Assembly: GCF_001050015.1 (NCBI RefSeq)
Contig: NZ_CVTB01000250.1
Coordinates: forward strand, 1 to 61,482
Direction: 5' to 3'
Source: Mycolicibacterium malmesburyense
GTDB lineage: Bacteria > Actinomycetota > Actinomycetes > Mycobacteriales > Mycobacteriaceae
Length of the DNA: 61,482 nt
Both the position numbers and the translations under genes were made by a program. Below are positions 1 through 8,147 of this stretch, in pieces. How positions within the stretch are numbered: the stretch's first letter is position 1; the number at the start of each line of letters is the position of its first letter. The notes beneath the pieces were generated by a model. The model was not told the origin of the DNA, did no database searches, and was given only the letters and a program-made list of their open reading frames with translations.

Positions 1-1857
1 GCCCGCCAGCGGCTCGTCGAGGATGAGCGCGCGCGGTGAGCGGGCGAGCAGCCCGGCGAGCACGATCCGCCGCATCTGGCCACCGCTGAGCTGGTCGATC
101 CGCCGCGTCGCCAAGGTGGGATCGAGGCCGACCGTCGACAGCGCCTCGTTGACCCTGGCGCGATCACGCGGCGAGAACCCGGCCGCCGAGGCGATCTCGA
201 GGTCGACACGGCTGCGCATCAGCTGCAACCGCGCCGCCTGGAAGGAGATCGCCACGGCGCCAACCTGTTCCGAGGCCGGTTTACCGTCGAGCAGACAGTC
301 GCCCGTGGTCGGCTCGGTGAGCCCCGCCATGATCCAGGCCAGCGTCGACTTCCCGGATCCGTTCAGGCCGTGGATCAACAGGCCGTCGCCCTCGTGCACC
401 GTGAAGGTGATGTCGCGCAGCGCGGTCGCGGCCCATGGTGTGCCGCTGCCGTACTCGTGGCTGACGTCGATGAGCTCGAGTACCGGGGCGGCGTCGGTGC
501 CCGGTGTGACGGTCGCGACGGGCGCGTCCGCGGACTCCACCATGTCGGTGTTGTCGGCGGCTCCCCCGTTTCCGTTCAGGTCGACGGTGCGGTCGGCGGC
601 GTCGGCTTCGTCGTTGTAGTGCGTGATGTGCACCAGCGACATCTGGTGGCGCCGGGTCAGTCCGGACAGCACCGACATCAGGCCCTCGCGGCCCTGTTGG
701 TCGACCATGCTGGTGACCTCGTCGGCGATCAGCAGCGACGGTTCGCGCGCCAGCGCCGCTGCGACGGCGAGCCGCTGCAGTTCGCCCCCGGACAACCCGC
801 CGGTGTTGCGTTCGGCCAGGCCGTCGAGGCCGACCTCGGCGAGCAGCTGGCCCACGTCGGTGGCCTTGCCCGGCGGCAGCCCCCAGACCACGTCGTCGGC
901 GACGCGGGTCCCGAGCACCTGGCTCTCGGGGTGTTGCATCACGACCGCGGTGCCGCCGATGCGGCCCAGTCCGACCGCGCCGGGCCGTTCGATGGTGCCC
1001 GCTGTCGGCTCGCGCCCGGCGAGCATCAGCATCAGCGTCGTCTTGCCCGAGCCGTTGGCGCCCGTCACCGCGAGGTGCTCGCCGGGTTCCACGCGCAGCG
1101 ACACCGGGCCGAGCGCGTCGTGGTCGGTCCTCGGATAGCGGAACCGCACGTCGCGCAGCCGCGCGGGCACCGGGGCGATGGCGCCGACATCCTTCGACGC
1201 CTCCAGCTTGTGGACGTCGGGGATGCCGGCCAGGCGCTCCATCACCCGCGACAGGGCCCACCACCCGATGAGGCTGACGAAGGTGATCGACATCACGCCG
1301 GCGCCGAAGAACAGCAGCGGCCAGTAGTCCAGCGCCGTGGCGAAGTCGCGCTTGAGCCGGTCGGCCGCGCCCTCCATGTCCGGGATGCGGGCGATCACCG
1401 CGGCGAGGCCGTTGATGTTGGCGGTGACCGATTCGAAGATCAGGTGACGCAGCCGCGCCAGGATGGACAGCGCCACCACTACCGCCGCGCCGAACACCGC
1501 CCCGGCGATCAACGCGGCGAACAGGACCGTCGGGGTGCCGCGGCCGCGCCGTTTGACGATTCCGGTCAGCCCGCCGATATAGGCGCAGTCGAGGACGGTC
1601 ATGAACCCGCCCATGCCCGCGATCAGAAACGCGATGATGCCGCCCGCGACGGTCGCCGTGAGCAGGACCCGCAGCCGGTAGCGGTAGGCCAGCAGGCCCA
1701 TCGGCACCGTGCCGAGCAAGGCCAGCCCGGCCGCGAACGGTACGACCACGGCGATGATGGCGGTGGCCGCGCACAGCGCCGCCATGACGGAGGCCTGGGC
1801 GAGTTCGACGGGACGCAAATGACCGGTGTGGCGTACTTTGCCCCCGGTCGCGGTCAT
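1..1857 (-). CDS. Fused ECF/cobalt-type ABC transporter, membrane domain plus two ATPase domains (3' end off window)
   Basis: The gene begins at an ATG at 1857 and runs off the left edge, so about 619 residues are visible. The first ~230 residues are hydrophobic with several membrane segments. Two ABC ATPase domains follow: Walker [10 protein letters not shown] near residue 271 with signature LSGGELQR and Walker B LLIADE, then Walker [10 protein letters not shown] near residue 500 with signature LSGGQMRR and Walker B ALILDEP. This order matches the M. tuberculosis Rv2326c type, an energy-coupling-factor-like transporter of about 700 residues, and the divergent MarR gene matches Rv2327. The imported ligand, presumably a vitamin or metal, cannot be read from the sequence. 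The EcfT-like partner expected downstream lies outside the window. Confidence 0.88.
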   Translation of the reverse strand, partial: MTATGGKVRHTGHLRPVELAQASVMAALCAATAIIAVVVPFAAGLALLGTVPMGLLAYRYRLRVLLTATVAGGIIAFLIAGMGGFMTVLDCAYIGGLTGIVKRRGRGTPTVLFAALIAGAVFGAAVVVALSILARLRHLIFESVTANINGLAAVIARIPDMEGAADRLKRDFATALDYWPLLFFGAGVMSITFVSLIGWWALSRVMERLAGIPDVHKLEASKDVGAIAPVPARLRDVRFRYPRTDHDALGPVSLRVEPGEHLAVTGANGSGKTTLMLMLAGREPTAGTIERPGAVGLGRIGGTAVVMQHPESQVLGTRVADDVVWGLPPGKATDVGQLLAEVGLDGLAERNTGGLSGGELQRLAVAAALAREPSLLIADEVTSMVDQQGREGLMSVLSGLTRRHQMSLVHITHYNDEADAADRTVDLNGNGGAADNTDMVESADAPVATVTPGTDAAPVLELIDVSHEYGSGTPWAATALRDITFTVHEGDGLLIHGLNGSGKSTLAWIMAGLTEPTTGDCLLDGKPASEQVGAVAISFQAARLQLMRSRVDLEIASAAGFSPRDRARVNEALSTVGLDPTLATRRIDQLSGGQMRRIVLAGLLARSPRALILDEPLAG

Positions 1858-1921
1858 TGCACGATTCTGCCAGTCGCGATCGGACAGGTGCCGCGGCGCT
1901 GGCCTTCGCTTGTTTGAAACG

Positions 1922-1936
1922 CATAGCAAAACTATG
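1922..1936. promoter_or_regulatory. Palindromic operator candidate between ABC transporter and MarR gene
   Basis: CATAG and CTATG arms flank CAAAA. The palindrome sits between a TTGAAA (1914-1919) and a TAATCT (1938-1943), which would make a plausible -35/-10 pair with an 18-base spacer for the MarR gene. A MarR repressor binding here would block its own promoter and could also act on the divergent transporter. The palindrome is seen directly; its role is inferred. Confidence 0.5.
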
Positions 1937-1949
1937 TAATCTGGCCGGC

Positions 1950-2390
1950 ATGTCCCAGACGCTCGGAGCCGATCTGCTGTCCGTGGTCGCCAGGATCAAT
2001 CGATTGGCCACGCAGCGGGTTCGCCTGCCCCTCGGCTATGCCCAGGCACGGCTGCTGTCCACCATCGAGGATCAGGGTGAGGCCCGCATCTCCGATCTCG
2101 CCGCGCTCGACCACTGCTCGCAGCCGACGATGACGACCCAGGTCCGTCGCCTCGAAAAGGCCGGCATGGTGTCGCGAACGGTTGACCCCCAGGACGCGCG
2201 CGCGGTGCTGATTCGCATCACCCCGAAGGGGGTGGACACGCTTCGGCAAGTGCGGTTGGACCGCGGTGCGGCGATCGATCCGTACCTCGAACGGCTGTCC
2301 GGCGCCGACCGGGAGACGCTGACCGAGGCGGTGCGTGTGCTGCGCCGACTGCTCGACGACGCGTCGGCCCCCAACACGATCACCAAGTGA
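1950..2390 (+). CDS. MarR-family transcriptional regulator
   Basis: A 146-residue winged-helix regulator. The DNA-binding part is visible as [25 protein letters not shown] followed by the wing [19 protein letters not shown], a standard MarR arrangement, and the length is typical. The ATG at 1950 was chosen over an in-frame upstream start at 1857 because the domain begins just after it and the upstream stretch carries the palindromic promoter region. It is divergent from the ECF-type transporter, as Rv2327 is from Rv2326c, so it probably regulates that transporter, itself and perhaps the MFS gene 24 bases downstream. The ligand is unknown. Confidence 0.85.
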   Translation: MSQTLGADLLSVVARINRLATQRVRLPLGYAQARLLSTIEDQGEARISDLAALDHCSQPTMTTQVRRLEKAGMVSRTVDPQDARAVLIRITPKGVDTLRQVRLDRGAAIDPYLERLSGADRETLTEAVRVLRRLLDDASAPNTITK

Positions 2391-2414
2391 CCATCTAGAG
2401 GAGAGTTCGCCCGT

Positions 2415-3619
2415 ATGTGGCGTCAACCCAAGGCTGTCTGGGCGGTTGCCTTCGCGTGTGTCGTCGCGTTCATGGGCATCGGCCTCGTCGACCCCATCCT
2501 CAAACCGATCGCCGAAACCCTCGACGCGTCACCGTCTCAGGTGTCGCTGTTGTTCACCAGCTATATGGCGGTCATGGGTGTGGCCATGCTCATCACCGGC
2601 GTGGTGTCCAGCCGGATCGGCCCCAAGCGCACGTTGCTGTTGGGTCTGGTCGTCATCATCGTGGGCGCGGGCCTGGCCGGTATGTCGGCCGACGTGATGG
2701 AAATCGTTGGGTGGCGCGCGCTTTGGGGCCTCGGTAACGCCTTGTTCATCGCCACGGCGCTGGCGACCATCGTGAGCTCGGCGCGCGGGTCGGTGGCCCA
2801 GGCGATCATCCTCTACGAGGCGGCGCTGGGCCTGGGCATCGCGGTGGGTCCGCTCGTCGGCGGGCTGCTCGGGTCGATCTCGTGGCGCGGGCCGTTCTTC
2901 GGGGTGTCGGCGCTGATGGCCTTCGCGTTGGTGGTCACCGCCTTCCTGTTGCCGTCCACGCCGCGCGCCGAACGCGCGACCACGCTGGCCGATCCTTCCG
3001 CGCGCTGCGGCACCGCGGTCTGCTCGGTGTGGCAATCACCGCACTGCTCTACAACTTCGGGTTCTTCACTCTGCTCGCGTTCACGCCGTTCCCCCTCGAC
3101 ATGAGCGCGTACCAGATCGGGCTGATCTTCTTCGGCTGGGGCGTCGCACTGGCGTTCACGTCGGTGGTGGTGGCGCCGCGGCTTCAGCACCGATTCGGCA
3201 CCGTGCCCGTGCTTCTGGTCAACCTGCTGGCGATGACGGCCACGCTGCTCGTGATGGCCGTCGAGACGAACAACAAGGCCGTGCTCGCGGCGTGTGTGGT
3301 GGTCGCCGGGTTGTTCATCGGCGTCAACAACACACTGATCACCGAGACCGTGATGAAGGCCGCGCCCGTCGAACGCGGTGTCGCCTCCGCGGCCTACAGC
3401 TTCGTGCGGTTCTCAGGCGCCGCGCTGGCACCCTGGCTGGCAGGCGTTCTCGGTGAACGGGTCAACGTCCACATGCCCTACTGGGTCGGCGCGGCCGCAG
3501 TGCTTCTGGCGGCGGGTGTCCTCGCGGCCACTCGTCCGCATCTCGCGGGCATCGACGACGAGGAGGCTGAACTCGACAAGGTGAGCGAGGCGACCGCGGT
3601 CACCGTCGGCGACAGCTAG
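2415..3619 (+). pseudogene. MFS transporter interrupted by a single-base frameshift
   Basis: An ATG at 2415 preceded by GAGGAG opens a major facilitator protein beginning MWRQPKAVWAVAF with an MFS-like loop SSRIGPKRTLLLG. After LLPSTPRAERATTLADP (about 2992) the frame turns to nonsense and stops at 3104. Coding quality resumes in another frame as FRALRHRGLLGVAITALLY and continues through six more membrane segments to a stop at 3619. One extra base near GATCCTTCCG (about 2990-3000) would restore a protein of about 401 residues, the normal MFS length. Either the gene is freshly inactivated or the assembly has a single-base deletion. Position behind the MarR gene suggests an efflux role. Confidence 0.8.
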
Positions 3620-3628
3620 GAGTCTGCG

Positions 3629-3688
3629 TCGAACGTGAACTTGTGCGCGAATTTTCGCGGAGTTTTTCGAGCACAAGCTCACGTTCGA
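3629..3688. terminator. Long hairpin, probable bidirectional terminator
   Basis: Arms at 3629-3646 and 3671-3688 are 18 bases each and complementary except for one position. A shorter palindrome (GCGAATTTTCGC) and a T-run lie in the loop. It sits between the convergent MFS and amidohydrolase genes, and the amidohydrolase stop codon lies inside the right arm. Termination is inferred from structure and position. Confidence 0.7.
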
Positions 3689-4854
3689 GCGTTGCGCGGG
3701 AACCTGAGCATGCGGCGGGCGTTCTCCTCCACGATCAGCGCGCACTCGTCGTCGGGTACGTCGGCCAACACCTCCGCCGCGCGTTTGCGCGAATTCGGCC
3801 AGTTGGAATCCGAGTGCGGGAAGTCGATCTCGAGCGTGATGCGGTCGACACCGATGGTGTACCGGTTCTGAAGGCCGTGCTCGTCGTCGATGAAGCACCC
3901 GTAAAAGTGCGTACGAAACAAATCCGAAGGGCGCGTGTCGAAGTCGATCGGCTGGTAGTAGCGGTGCCGCTCCCACACGTAGTCGGCGCGCTCCAGAATG
4001 TAAGGCACCCAACCGATACCGCCCTCAGACAACGAGAATTGCAGGTCTGGAAACTTCTGCAGCTTGCCGGAGAACAGAAGGTCCACGGTGGTCCACATCA
4101 GGTTGGTCGAGAACAGCGTGATCGCCACCGCGAAGGGCGCGTCCGGCAGGGCCGGGGCCGGCGACTTGGCCAGCGCCGAATACGAGAAGCCCGGTACGAA
4201 CGAACCGGATCCGAAGTGCAGCGACACCGGCATCTTCGCGTCGGCGCACACCCGCCACAGCCCGTCCCAATGATCGGAGTGAAACGACGGCAAGCCCATC
4301 GGAACCGGGCTGTCGGGGAACGACACCGTACGCGCCCCTTTTTCGGCGACGCGTTCGGCCTCGGCGACCGTCTCGTCGATGTCCCACACCGGCAGGATCG
4401 CCAGCGGGATGTAACGCTCCGACGCGGTGGCGCACCACTCGTCGATGTAGAAGTCATTCCACGCCTTCACGCACAACAGCGCCAATTCCTTGTCCTGGCC
4501 CCGGAAGAACGTGCTGCCGCCGAAACCGGGGAACGACGGGAAACACAGCGCGGCCTGCACACCGTCGAGGTCCATGTCGGCGATGCGGGCCACCGGGTCG
4601 TAGCAGCCCGGGATCATGTCCTCGTAGCGGACGGGATCCATCCCCCACTCCTCGGGCGGTTTGCCCGCCACGGCGTTGAGGCCGATCGTCGGCAGGATCT
4701 GCCCGTCGTAGCTCCACAGATGCCTGCCCTCGATCTCCACGATGCGCGGCCCGTTCTCGTGGTACTTGGCCGGCAACCGGTCCTGCCAGACGCGTGGATG
4801 TTCGATCAGGTGGTCGTCGACGGAGACGATCTGATGATTGTCCTGCAATGGCAT
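3679..4854 (-). CDS. Amidohydrolase-2 family metal-dependent hydrolase/decarboxylase
   Basis: A 391-residue protein of the amidohydrolase_2 (ACMSD-like) superfamily. The N-terminus SVDDHLIEHPRVW gives the DxH pair used as a metal ligand in place of HxH. Later landmarks are SLHFGSGSF, the LSEGGIGWVP segment, and EIDFPHSDSNWP, whose DFPHSD supplies the C-terminal conserved region. The ATG at 4854 has a good GGAGGC ribosome site; longer readings extend over the divergent small gene. Mycobacterial relatives are numerous and occur in lipid or xenobiotic gene clusters, where they hydrolyse or decarboxylate cyclic acids; the substrate here is not known. It ends in the hairpin shared with the MFS gene. 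Confidence 0.85.
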   Translation of the reverse strand: MPLQDNHQIVSVDDHLIEHPRVWQDRLPAKYHENGPRIVEIEGRHLWSYDGQILPTIGLNAVAGKPPEEWGMDPVRYEDMIPGCYDPVARIADMDLDGVQAALCFPSFPGFGGSTFFRGQDKELALLCVKAWNDFYIDEWCATASERYIPLAILPVWDIDETVAEAERVAEKGARTVSFPDSPVPMGLPSFHSDHWDGLWRVCADAKMPVSLHFGSGSFVPGFSYSALAKSPAPALPDAPFAVAITLFSTNLMWTTVDLLFSGKLQKFPDLQFSLSEGGIGWVPYILERADYVWERHRYYQPIDFDTRPSDLFRTHFYGCFIDDEHGLQNRYTIGVDRITLEIDFPHSDSNWPNSRKRAAEVLADVPDDECALIVEENARRMLRFPRNART

Positions 4855-4890
4855 GGTGCCTCCTGGGAATCTGCCGGTAACGTGGGCCGC

Positions 4891-5193
4891 ATGAGCGATG
4901 CGGGATCGTCTGAGGGTTCGGACACGACGCGCAAGCGGATCGATGAGGACGACCACGACCTGCTGACGTTCGGCGAGGTCGGTGAACGGCTGCGCATCGA
5001 AATCGTCTCCGCCCGTGCCGCTGTCGCGGAAGCGGAGACCGGAGGCGACTCCGCCGCGCTCGAGCGGGCGCGGGCCCGACTCTCGTCGCTGGAGTCCGCG
5101 GCCAAGCGCAACAGCGCGGGGCGCATCAACGACGAGAACTTCGAGAAGTTCTTCGGGTACTCGGGCAGCGCGAAACGCAATCTGCCCGAGTAG
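4891..5193 (+). CDS. Small acidic conserved protein, likely helical
   Basis: A 100-residue protein starting MSDAGSSEGSDTTRKR. It is rich in Asp, Glu, Ala and Arg, with a central stretch (about residues 30-72, from GERLRIEIVSARAAVAE) that looks like a helical hairpin or coiled coil, and a C-terminal INDENFEKFFGYSG. No signal peptide or membrane segment is visible. It is divergent from the amidohydrolase with only 36 bases between the starts, so they may share a promoter region. I recognise it only as a conserved actinobacterial small protein and cannot assign a function. Confidence 0.7.
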   Translation: MSDAGSSEGSDTTRKRIDEDDHDLLTFGEVGERLRIEIVSARAAVAEAETGGDSAALERARARLSSLESAAKRNSAGRINDENFEKFFGYSGSAKRNLPE

Positions 5194-5224
5194 TCTTTCG
5201 TCACGCGCACCGCCGTCACCTGTT

Positions 5225-6250
5225 TCACGGCCGCGGCGGGCACGGGGGATTCGGACCCACCCCACACATACCGTGATGGATGTAGCTGGGCACTTCGTGG
5301 GCCGGAGGCTGCACGTCGGCGTGCTGGTTGACCAGATTGAAGCCGAGGTTGAACACCAGCATGATCAGGTTGAACACCGCCGTCAGCGCCAGGATGCGTA
5401 TCGGTGTGATGGTGCGCCTGTTCTTCAGCTGGTCGATGCCGATGTCGGAGAGCATGTGGCCGTTGCGGTCACGCAGGCAGTAGATGGCGATGGAAGAGAC
5501 GCTGACCAGGCCGCCGAAGACGATGCCCTCGTACAGCGGGAACTGGTACATGGTGCCTTCGAAGATCGACCACGTGTCGTCGACGCGCAGATAGGTCCAC
5601 AGCCCAATGCGGTGGAAGTACTGCTCCAGCACGATGTCGAGCACGATGAACAACGCCAGCATCGCCGCCAGCACGCCCGCGATGTTGATGCGCGGCCACG
5701 CCTTCCGCATGCGGGCGATCACCTGATCGATACCCATGATCGCCAGCGGCGTCAGCAGGATGTAACTGGCCAGGAAATAGATGATCGGCTGCGGGCTTTC
5801 GGCGCCCTTGTCCACCCAGCCGGGGATGAACTCGCCCCAGGTGCCCATGTTGAAGAAGCCCGCGTTGTATCCGAACACCGGTCGGACGGCGTTCACTCCC
5901 GGGTCCTGCCAGGCCGCGAGCAGCCACGCCACCACGAAGATCCCGACGGGTGGAAGTTGCTTGTCCCGCCGCGTCTTCCGGATCATCCAGATGAGGAAGA
6001 CGACTCCGCCGATCATGCAGCCGATCTCCCAGAACCGGATCCACGCCATGCTCGACGCGGGGATCGTATCGGATCCCACCGGCGCGGGCGCGAACTCGTC
6101 CGAGAAGATCCAGCGGCCGTAGACGTAGAGCTGGAAGATCACGAAGACCGCACCCAACCGGGCCAGCCAGACGATCGGGGGTGAATCCCGGTACGTCTTT
6201 TCAGCCTCGGGAAGAAAGTGCGGGATCTCCGTGCGTTGATGTGTGGTCAC
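5225..6250 (-). CDS. Spirocyclase AveC-like integral membrane protein
   Basis: A 341-residue polytopic membrane protein, with about seven hydrophobic segments starting at residues 25-45 (VWLARLGAVFVIFQLYVYG). The conserved NAVRPVFGYNAGFFNMGTWGEFIPGW region and the LRDRNGH segment resemble the AveC family, named after the avermectin spiroketal enzyme. The GTG start at 6250 overlaps the stop of the LLM oxidoreductase by four bases (GTGA), so translation is coupled. It is the last gene of minus-strand operon I. In mycobacteria these proteins occur beside lipid-degradation genes and their reaction is unproven; a cyclase-like or hydratase role on a lipid intermediate is only a guess. The C-terminus ends in a Pro/Cys-rich tail. 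Confidence 0.78.
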   Translation of the reverse strand: MTTHQRTEIPHFLPEAEKTYRDSPPIVWLARLGAVFVIFQLYVYGRWIFSDEFAPAPVGSDTIPASSMAWIRFWEIGCMIGGVVFLIWMIRKTRRDKQLPPVGIFVVAWLLAAWQDPGVNAVRPVFGYNAGFFNMGTWGEFIPGWVDKGAESPQPIIYFLASYILLTPLAIMGIDQVIARMRKAWPRINIAGVLAAMLALFIVLDIVLEQYFHRIGLWTYLRVDDTWSIFEGTMYQFPLYEGIVFGGLVSVSSIAIYCLRDRNGHMLSDIGIDQLKNRRTITPIRILALTAVFNLIMLVFNLGFNLVNQHADVQPPAHEVPSYIHHGMCGVGPNPPCPPRP

Positions 6251-7254
6251 GTGACTGCTCCTGTCCGCGTGAAGGCCTCGATGAGCTTGGTGCCGTACTG
6301 TTTGCGCCGCCGGGCGCTGACGAGAAATCCCGGCGGGGAGTGGAATCCGATCTGCGGGAGCGCGCTGCGGGCGGCGAGCATCTCCCGCGTCTGCGTGGTG
6401 TCGCCGCATGCCGCCACCGCCCACAGCATCTCGTCGGTGACGTGCCTTTCGATCGAGCGAGCGTCTCCGGCGGCGAAGTCCGCCCGAATCGCGGCCACCT
6501 GGTCCTGCCAGCCGTGCAGGGCGACCAACGAGTCGTAGGTCTTGACGGTCAGATAGAACGCGATCTGTCGCTTGACGTCGTCGATCGCGCGCTGCGGATC
6601 GTCGTCGTCGATCGCCGTGATCACCCACCCCCAGCGCAGTAGCCCCGCGGGGTCGCGTCCGGCACGGCTCGCGCCCAGCGCCAGGTTCGGCTCGACCACC
6701 TCGGTCCACCATCGGTCGGTGAACAGCCCGTGCCCGAGCACCCCGTCGGCCACGCTGCCGGCGGTGCGCAGCATGTAAACGTTGAACGCTCCCAACAGGA
6801 TCGGCACCTCTATCCGGCCCAGCACCGGGGCCTGGATGCGGGCGTCGATGCGGTAGTAATCGCCGTCGAAGGCGATGCGCTCACGGTTGTCCGCCTCCAG
6901 GAACGCCCGGATGCAGTGCACCAGCTCCCTCATCCGGGGTGCCGGATGAGAAGAGTCCACCCCGAACCAGTCGCGGTTCATCCGGCTCGTCCCCGCGCCG
7001 AGCCCGAGGAACACCCGGCCGGGGGCGATCCTGTTGAGGTGCCGAGCCGCCGCGGCGTGCACGAACGGCGACCGTGCGAACGCGTAGGCGATCCCCGGTC
7101 CGATGCGGGCGGTGCCGGTCTGGTGAGCCATCTCCGACGCCGTGACGTAGGCGCCGGTGTCGGCGAACTCACCGGCGCAGAACGCCGCTGCTCCAGCGGA
7201 TTCGGCCCGTTTCGCGAGTTCGCCGCCCGGCCACGGCATCGCCCACTGCGTCAT
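6247..7254 (-). CDS. LLM-class flavin/F420-dependent oxidoreductase
   Basis: A 335-residue luciferase-like (LLM) protein. It starts MTQWAMPWPGGELAKRAESAGAAAFCAGEFAD, the first strand and helix of the barrel, and contains APGRVFLGLGAGTS, typical of the family's cofactor-binding loop, followed by the RMRELVHCIRAFLEADN helix. Mycobacterial members often use F420 for hydride transfer to aldehydes, alcohols or double bonds. It starts 15 bases after the SDR stop and overlaps the AveC-like gene by four bases, so it belongs to operon I, where a redox step during side-chain degradation fits. F420 rather than FMN use is inferred from lineage. Confidence 0.85.
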   Translation of the reverse strand: MTQWAMPWPGGELAKRAESAGAAAFCAGEFADTGAYVTASEMAHQTGTARIGPGIAYAFARSPFVHAAAARHLNRIAPGRVFLGLGAGTSRMNRDWFGVDSSHPAPRMRELVHCIRAFLEADNRERIAFDGDYYRIDARIQAPVLGRIEVPILLGAFNVYMLRTAGSVADGVLGHGLFTDRWWTEVVEPNLALGASRAGRDPAGLLRWGWVITAIDDDDPQRAIDDVKRQIAFYLTVKTYDSLVALHGWQDQVAAIRADFAAGDARSIERHVTDEMLWAVAACGDTTQTREMLAARSALPQIGFHSPPGFLVSARRRKQYGTKLIEAFTRTGAVT

Positions 7255-7269
7255 CGATGAACCGTCCGG

Positions 7270-8124
7270 TCAGAACTTCAGGGTGGCGCCGGCGTCGACC
7301 TTGAGCTGTAACCCCGTCACATAGCGGGATTCATCGGAGGCGAGGTAGCAGATTCCGTGCGAGATGTCCTCGGGCTCGACGTACGGAATCGGCATGCCCT
7401 GCATCATCGGGAAGGTCAGCAACGCGTCGTCGAGAGATGGATGCTCGAGGTCGGGCCGGAACATCTTGTACATCGACTCGTTGTGCAGCATCGGGGTGTT
7501 GACGTTGGTCGGATGCACCACATTGACCCGGATGGACTTGGGCGCCAGCTGATTGGCCAACGCCATCGTGTACTTGTCGATGAACTGCTTGGCCAGGTTG
7601 TAGCCCGCACCCCCTGAGCCGTTGGGGCCCATGCTCGCGGCCGGTCCGGCCTTCTCGGCCAGCAGCCCCGCGACCGACCCCACGGTGATGATCGATGCAC
7701 CCGCCGAAAGATACGGCAGGGCAACGTGAATGGTGTTGATCACGCCGACGAAATCGACGTCGAAGGCGTTGGCGAAGGCATCGATCGGCTGGTCTGTGCC
7801 CAGCGGGCAGATGCCGGCGTTGGCGACCACCACGTCGAGCTTGCCGAGTTCGCCCACCGCGGACTTCAGCGACTCGGCGAGCGCGGCGCGGTCACGCACG
7901 TCGACGACGGCCGTCACCACACGGCGCCCGGTCTTCTCGACCTCCCGGCCCGCCTCCTCGAGGTCCTGCTCGGTGGACAGCGAATAGTCGTTGTGTTCGA
8001 CATCGCCGCAGATGTCGAACAGAATGATGTCGGCGCCCTCCTCGGCCAACCGCACCGCATGCGACCGGCCCTGGCCCCGGGCTCCACCGGTGATGAGGAC
8101 GACCTTGTCCTGCACTCTGCCCAC
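7270..8124 (-). CDS. Mycofactocin-coupled-type short-chain dehydrogenase/reductase
   Basis: A 284-residue classical SDR. The nucleotide motif TGGARGQG lies in VVLITGGARGQGRSHAVRLA, and acidic residues in LFDIC follow the second strand, indicating NAD. The NAG motif is VVVANAGICP and the catalytic Tyr and Lys are in GYNLAKQF. An insertion after the second strand (GDVEHNDYSLSTEQDLEE) is the hallmark of the mycofactocin-associated SDR subfamily, which holds its NAD(H) tightly and is re-oxidised by mycofactocin. The GTG start at 8124 follows GGAAGGAAA; no reading further upstream is supported. The gene lies between the CoA ligase and the LLM oxidoreductase, so it probably oxidises a secondary alcohol or 3-hydroxy intermediate. 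Confidence 0.88.
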   Translation of the reverse strand: MGRVQDKVVLITGGARGQGRSHAVRLAEEGADIILFDICGDVEHNDYSLSTEQDLEEAGREVEKTGRRVVTAVVDVRDRAALAESLKSAVGELGKLDVVVANAGICPLGTDQPIDAFANAFDVDFVGVINTIHVALPYLSAGASIITVGSVAGLLAEKAGPAASMGPNGSGGAGYNLAKQFIDKYTMALANQLAPKSIRVNVVHPTNVNTPMLHNESMYKMFRPDLEHPSLDDALLTFPMMQGMPIPYVEPEDISHGICYLASDESRYVTGLQLKVDAGATLKF

Positions 8125-8147
8125 GTTCGTTTCCTTCCGTCGGATGC

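Noticed and set aside
370..1917. Long plus-strand reading frame of 515 codons opposite the ABC transporter
   Set aside because: It is the mirror of the true gene: Arg/His/Gly-rich low-quality protein, no motifs, while the minus strand gives Walker and signature motifs in both ATPase domains.
281..2011. Minus-strand 576-codon frame beside the ABC transporter frame
   Set aside because: Out-of-frame reading of the same gene, extremely Arg-rich, and crossing the divergent MarR promoter; the motif-bearing frame is the one starting at 1857.
3643..5193. Plus-strand 516-codon frame that ends with the small acidic protein
   Set aside because: Only the last 100 codons look like protein; the rest mirrors the amidohydrolase, so the start was moved to ATG 4891.
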